From: Acidobacteriota bacterium
GTDB taxonomy: Bacteria > Acidobacteriota > Terriglobia > Acidiferrales > UBA7541
NCBI GenBank assembly: GCA_013289955.1
Contig: JABCYZ010000003.1
Location: 1-64,000 of the forward strand
Direction of reading: 5' to 3'
DNA length: 64,000 nt
Below are positions 61,288-64,000 of this stretch, piece after piece. A model generated the notes under the pieces. The model was given only the letters and a program-made list of their open reading frames with translations, was not told the DNA's origin and searched no databases. Position numbers and translations under genes: made by a program. Positions within the stretch are counted from its first letter, which is position 1. Each line of letters begins with the position of its first letter.

Positions 61288-62082
61288 ATGTATGGTTTTT
61301 GTGTGTCTGAACGGGCTTTACCTCGCGGGTTGGCTTCGAGGCTAATTCTCTGCGCGGTGCTGCTCTTTGGCAGCCCCTCGCTCTTCCGGACGCATCTGTA
61401 CGCGACCAGCGTGGTCGCCCTGATCGATCGCGTGAATCACAGGCTGGTGATTGCGGCCGACTGCCGGGTCAGTCGGGGAGTGCGTCCGGTCTCCGCCTGC
61501 AAGATCATCGAGGAACCGGGCTGTCTGGTAGCCATGGCGGGCCTTTACGAAGAGCGGAACTCGGAGTTCCGTCTACGGGAATATATCCATGCCGCTTGCC
61601 AGGAACCGGGAGACTTGCGATCCAAAGCCGAGGCATTTCTGCGCATGGCTCGCAGCCCTTACGAGCGGGCGATCAGGCGGCTGCGCGAAGCGCAGCCTCT
61701 GGACTTTCTAAAAACGATGGCCAACAAACCAACCGAGGTGGTCTTCGCCGGCATTCAGGATGGCGAGCCCGGGTTGATTGTACGGGGCCTTGAAACGGAT
61801 GCCACGGGGAAGATCAGGATCGAGCGTTTCGAGAGCACCGCCCCGTCTTACGCGAGGATTGGCTACTTTATCGGGCTGAACGGCCATATCCGCGCGTACA
61901 TCAAAGCCCATCCAGAGTGGGGAAAAGAGGATTACACCAAGCTTGCACCGCGATTCGTGCAGTTGGAGATTGAGGCACACCCTGACCTCGCCGGGCTTCC
62001 CGTTTCGGCACTCCAAATTGACAATAAAGGGGACGTCGTCTGGCTGGATAAAGGGGCTTGTGACGCTCGCCAATCCGACTGA
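61288..62082 (+). CDS. exported proteasome-like Ntn hydrolase candidate
   Basis: 264 residues. A signal peptide (LASRLILCAVLLFG...) ends with HLYA immediately before Thr40. The following sequence TSVVALIDRVNHRLVIAADCR and later CKIIEEPGCLVAMAGLYEE imitates the proteasome beta-subunit start: Thr1, the AADxR hairpin (Asp58) and a lysine exactly 32 residues after Thr40 (Lys72, matching Lys33). Signal peptidase could thus generate the N-terminal nucleophile. The rest, including IGYFIGLNGHIRAYI, is unassigned. It lies between the MarR gene and a second TonB-dependent receptor, tightly packed. Peptidase or amidase activity is conjectural. Confidence 0.65.
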   Translation: MYGFCVSERALPRGLASRLILCAVLLFGSPSLFRTHLYATSVVALIDRVNHRLVIAADCRVSRGVRPVSACKIIEEPGCLVAMAGLYEERNSEFRLREYIHAACQEPGDLRSKAEAFLRMARSPYERAIRRLREAQPLDFLKTMANKPTEVVFAGIQDGEPGLIVRGLETDATGKIRIERFESTAPSYARIGYFIGLNGHIRAYIKAHPEWGKEDYTKLAPRFVQLEIEAHPDLAGLPVSALQIDNKGDVVWLDKGACDARQSD

Positions 62083-62129
62083 CCCAAAAAAGGAATGAAT
62101 TAATAGACAGCGTTCCCATCGGCCAGACA

Positions 62130-64000
62130 ATGAATACATTTCAGAAAGCAATTCCGGGCACTACCCAGGAGGCCGCCGCCATTCGAAGGGACCATGGCGT
62201 GCCGGGTTGGGCGCGACGAGTGCCTGCCGTGCTTGTGATGTTGCTGGCGACGGTCCCGACCTTTGGGCAGGCCGGGCGCTCGAGCAGCGAAAAGCCACAG
62301 ACCGGGTCCATCAAGGGGACTATTTCCACCAGGCAAGAGGACGCCTCATCGGATTTGTCCGGAATCAGCGTAAAGCTCACTGCCGTCCCGCCCGAGGGAG
62401 AAGCTCTGTCCGTCGATACCGATGACGCGGGGCATTACGAGTTCAAAGGCATCAAACCCGGCAAGTACACGGTTTCCGTCAGCCAGCAAGGATTCAAACA
62501 GGTATCAAAAACGGTTTCGGTCGCGGCCGGGCAGGCGGCTGTACAAGATTTCACTCTGGAGCTCGAAACGGTCTCTGAACAGGTCGAGGTCAAGGAACAG
62601 ACCCAGGTCATTTCGACGGAGAGCGTTTCCAATCCGGAGGCCACCGTAACCCACCGCGAGCTGGTAGCTCTGCCTACGCCCGAGGAAAAGATCCGGGAAG
62701 TGATACCCATCACTCCGGGAGTGGTAAAAACACAGGACGGGAAACTCACCTTCAAGGGCGCTGACGAAAACCAGAGCCTGTTTCTTGTGAATTCCGCGCA
62801 GACGGCGGATCCCGTGACCGGCAGCTTTTCGATTGCGGTGCCCACGGATGCCGTGCAATCGTTCGCGGTCTACAAAACGCCCTATAACGCGGGACTCGGA
62901 AGTTTCTCGGGCGGATTGACAACCATTGAAACCAAGCCTCCCCAGGAACAATGGTCCTACTACGTCAAGAATTTCGTGCCTTCCATTCTTGGCAAGAACG
63001 ACTCCATGGTCGGCATCGCGCAGGCGACGCCCGGCATCGACTTTGGGGGCCCGCTGATCGAAGGCAAACTGTTTTTCTCGGAAGTCTTCCAGTACGACAT
63101 GAAAAAGACCACGGTTCGCGGGCTGCCCTGGCCGGATGACATCACCAAGAAGCAGGGCTTCAATTCCTTCACGACCCTCGAGCTCATTCTTTCGCCCAAA
63201 CAAATTCTGACGCTTACGGTCAACGCGTTCCCTCTGCGACAGCAACATGTTGGCATCAATGCGCTCGCGCCGGAAACCGCCTCGAACGATTTGAACCAGA
63301 AGGGAATCGCCCTGCATTTGTCGGACAAGTACCAGCTGGATTCCGGCGCGATTTTCAGCGCGATTGCGCAGTACACGCGGTTTGACAGCAATGCCCACGG
63401 CGAAGGACTGGATGACATGCTGATCTCGCCGGCGGGCTGGGGCGGAAACTTTTTCAACCAATGGTCCAGAAGAGGCAAGCAGTTTCAGTTCCTGCCGAGC
63501 TATCAATTTGCGGAGAAACACTGGCTGGGAAAGCACGAGATCCATGTGGGCGTGGACGTGAACTATCGTTCTTATTTCGGCCTGAGCACGGCGAATCCAA
63601 TTCAACTGCTCGAGCAGGACGGCACGATGGATGAGGAGATCAACTTTCTGCCGGCGGGGGCCCAGATTACCTCCGACACCTCCGTTGCCGAGTTCGTCCA
63701 GGACCATTGGATAGTAAACCCCCATTGGACGATCGATGCGGGGGCGCGCTTGTCGAGCGAAACCTCGGGCTGGTCCCGGGCATTCGCACCGCGCGCGGGG
63801 ATCGCTTACACACCGGATAAGAGCGGCAAGACCGTCCTGCGTGCCGGGGCGGGGTTGTTCTACAGCATGCTGCCTCTGCTGGCAGCCGACTTCGACGTGA
63901 ACCCGACTCGCGTGGTGAGCCAGTTTGATCCCACCGGGCAATTGATCGCGCCGCCGGTGACGTACACCAACGCTTACGTGGGAGGGTTGAATCCGCTGAC
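62130..64000 (+). CDS. TonB-dependent receptor (Oar-like), partial at window end
   Basis: Open from ATG 62130 to the right edge without a stop (over 620 codons), so truncated by the window. A signal/anchor segment (VPAVLVMLLATVPTFGQ) precedes a carboxypeptidase-regulatory-like domain (GSIKGTISTRQEDASS ... GHYEFKGIKPGKYTVSV), then a plug-like region (GVVKTQDGKLTFKGADENQSLFLVN) and barrel strands (FGGPLIEGKLFFSEVFQYD). It follows the Ntn-hydrolase candidate by 47 bp. The C-terminal strand is outside the window. A 478-codon antisense frame here is a shadow. Confidence 0.9.
   Translation, partial: MNTFQKAIPGTTQEAAAIRRDHGVPGWARRVPAVLVMLLATVPTFGQAGRSSSEKPQTGSIKGTISTRQEDASSDLSGISVKLTAVPPEGEALSVDTDDAGHYEFKGIKPGKYTVSVSQQGFKQVSKTVSVAAGQAAVQDFTLELETVSEQVEVKEQTQVISTESVSNPEATVTHRELVALPTPEEKIREVIPITPGVVKTQDGKLTFKGADENQSLFLVNSAQTADPVTGSFSIAVPTDAVQSFAVYKTPYNAGLGSFSGGLTTIETKPPQEQWSYYVKNFVPSILGKNDSMVGIAQATPGIDFGGPLIEGKLFFSEVFQYDMKKTTVRGLPWPDDITKKQGFNSFTTLELILSPKQILTLTVNAFPLRQQHVGINALAPETASNDLNQKGIALHLSDKYQLDSGAIFSAIAQYTRFDSNAHGEGLDDMLISPAGWGGNFFNQWSRRGKQFQFLPSYQFAEKHWLGKHEIHVGVDVNYRSYFGLSTANPIQLLEQDGTMDEEINFLPAGAQITSDTSVAEFVQDHWIVNPHWTIDAGARLSSETSGWSRAFAPRAGIAYTPDKSGKTVLRAGAGLFYSMLPLLAADFDVNPTRVVSQFDPTGQLIAPPVTYTNAYVGGLNPL

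Noticed and set aside
62505..63941. 478-codon open frame antisense to the last receptor
   Set aside because: The plus-strand frame from 62130 reads as a TonB-dependent receptor with signal peptide and regulatory domain, open to the window edge; the antisense frame has low-complexity basic composition.
1..64000. tRNA, rRNA or CRISPR loci
   Set aside because: I looked in the intergenic regions for T-arm signatures and for regularly spaced direct repeats and found none.

Overview
The window reads as a chromosomal segment of a soil-type Acidobacteriota (Terriglobia-like) bacterium. The reasons are: two Oar-like TonB-dependent receptors with N-terminal carboxypeptidase-regulatory domains, a CadC-like winged-helix/membrane protein, a DUF2934 protein, DUF4382/DUF5666 lipoproteins, many exported hydrolases, moderately high G+C, and the gene order thrS-infC-rpmI-rplT-pheS-pheT-zapA. 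The phylum is inferred from gene content; no rRNA gene is present.

Layout. 1-2.6 kb: accessory small genes and repeat fragments. 2.6-5.8 kb: a stand-alone PheT-like B3/B4 domain protein, then a minus-strand aspartate-family operon (aspartokinase-asd). Its leader encodes a Thr/Ile/Met/Lys-rich peptide, an antiterminator and a perfect 12-bp terminator, forming what looks like a complete transcription attenuator. 6-29.4 kb: mostly exported or metabolic enzymes (lipoprotein, DDAH, class-C beta-lactamase-like hydrolase, Ntn acyltransferase-like protein, two tandem CocE/NonD hydrolases, typA, a MetX-like hydrolase, amidohydrolase, phosphodiesterase/phosphatase). This stretch includes a type III PKS - isoprenylcysteine-methyltransferase-like - TPR protein - SDR run, a PIG-L deacetylase and another alpha/beta hydrolase. 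29.4-34.3 kb: a more A+T-rich island of serine hydrolases and orphan small proteins, bounded and subdivided by four copies of one ~24-bp repeat in alternating inverted orientation, inserted just upstream of thrS.

34.4-46 kb: translation cluster thrS - two zinc-ribbon membrane proteins (one a site-2 protease) - VOC protein - infC (apparent ATC start) - rpmI - structured spacer - rplT - pheS - small ORF - methyltransferase - pheT (lacking the tRNA-binding B2 domain) - zapA, followed by a possible structured RNA. 46-50.4 kb: aldo/keto reductase, exported esterase-like protein, DUF2934 and DinB proteins.

50.8-57.7 kb: TonB-like protein and an RND heavy-metal efflux operon (small CxxC protein - TolC - adaptor - pump) divergent from a second small His/Cys protein. 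57.7-64 kb: TonB-dependent receptor, MarR regulator, an exported proteasome-like Ntn-hydrolase candidate and a second receptor that runs off the end.

All assignments are by reading motifs and family resemblance; no database search was run.
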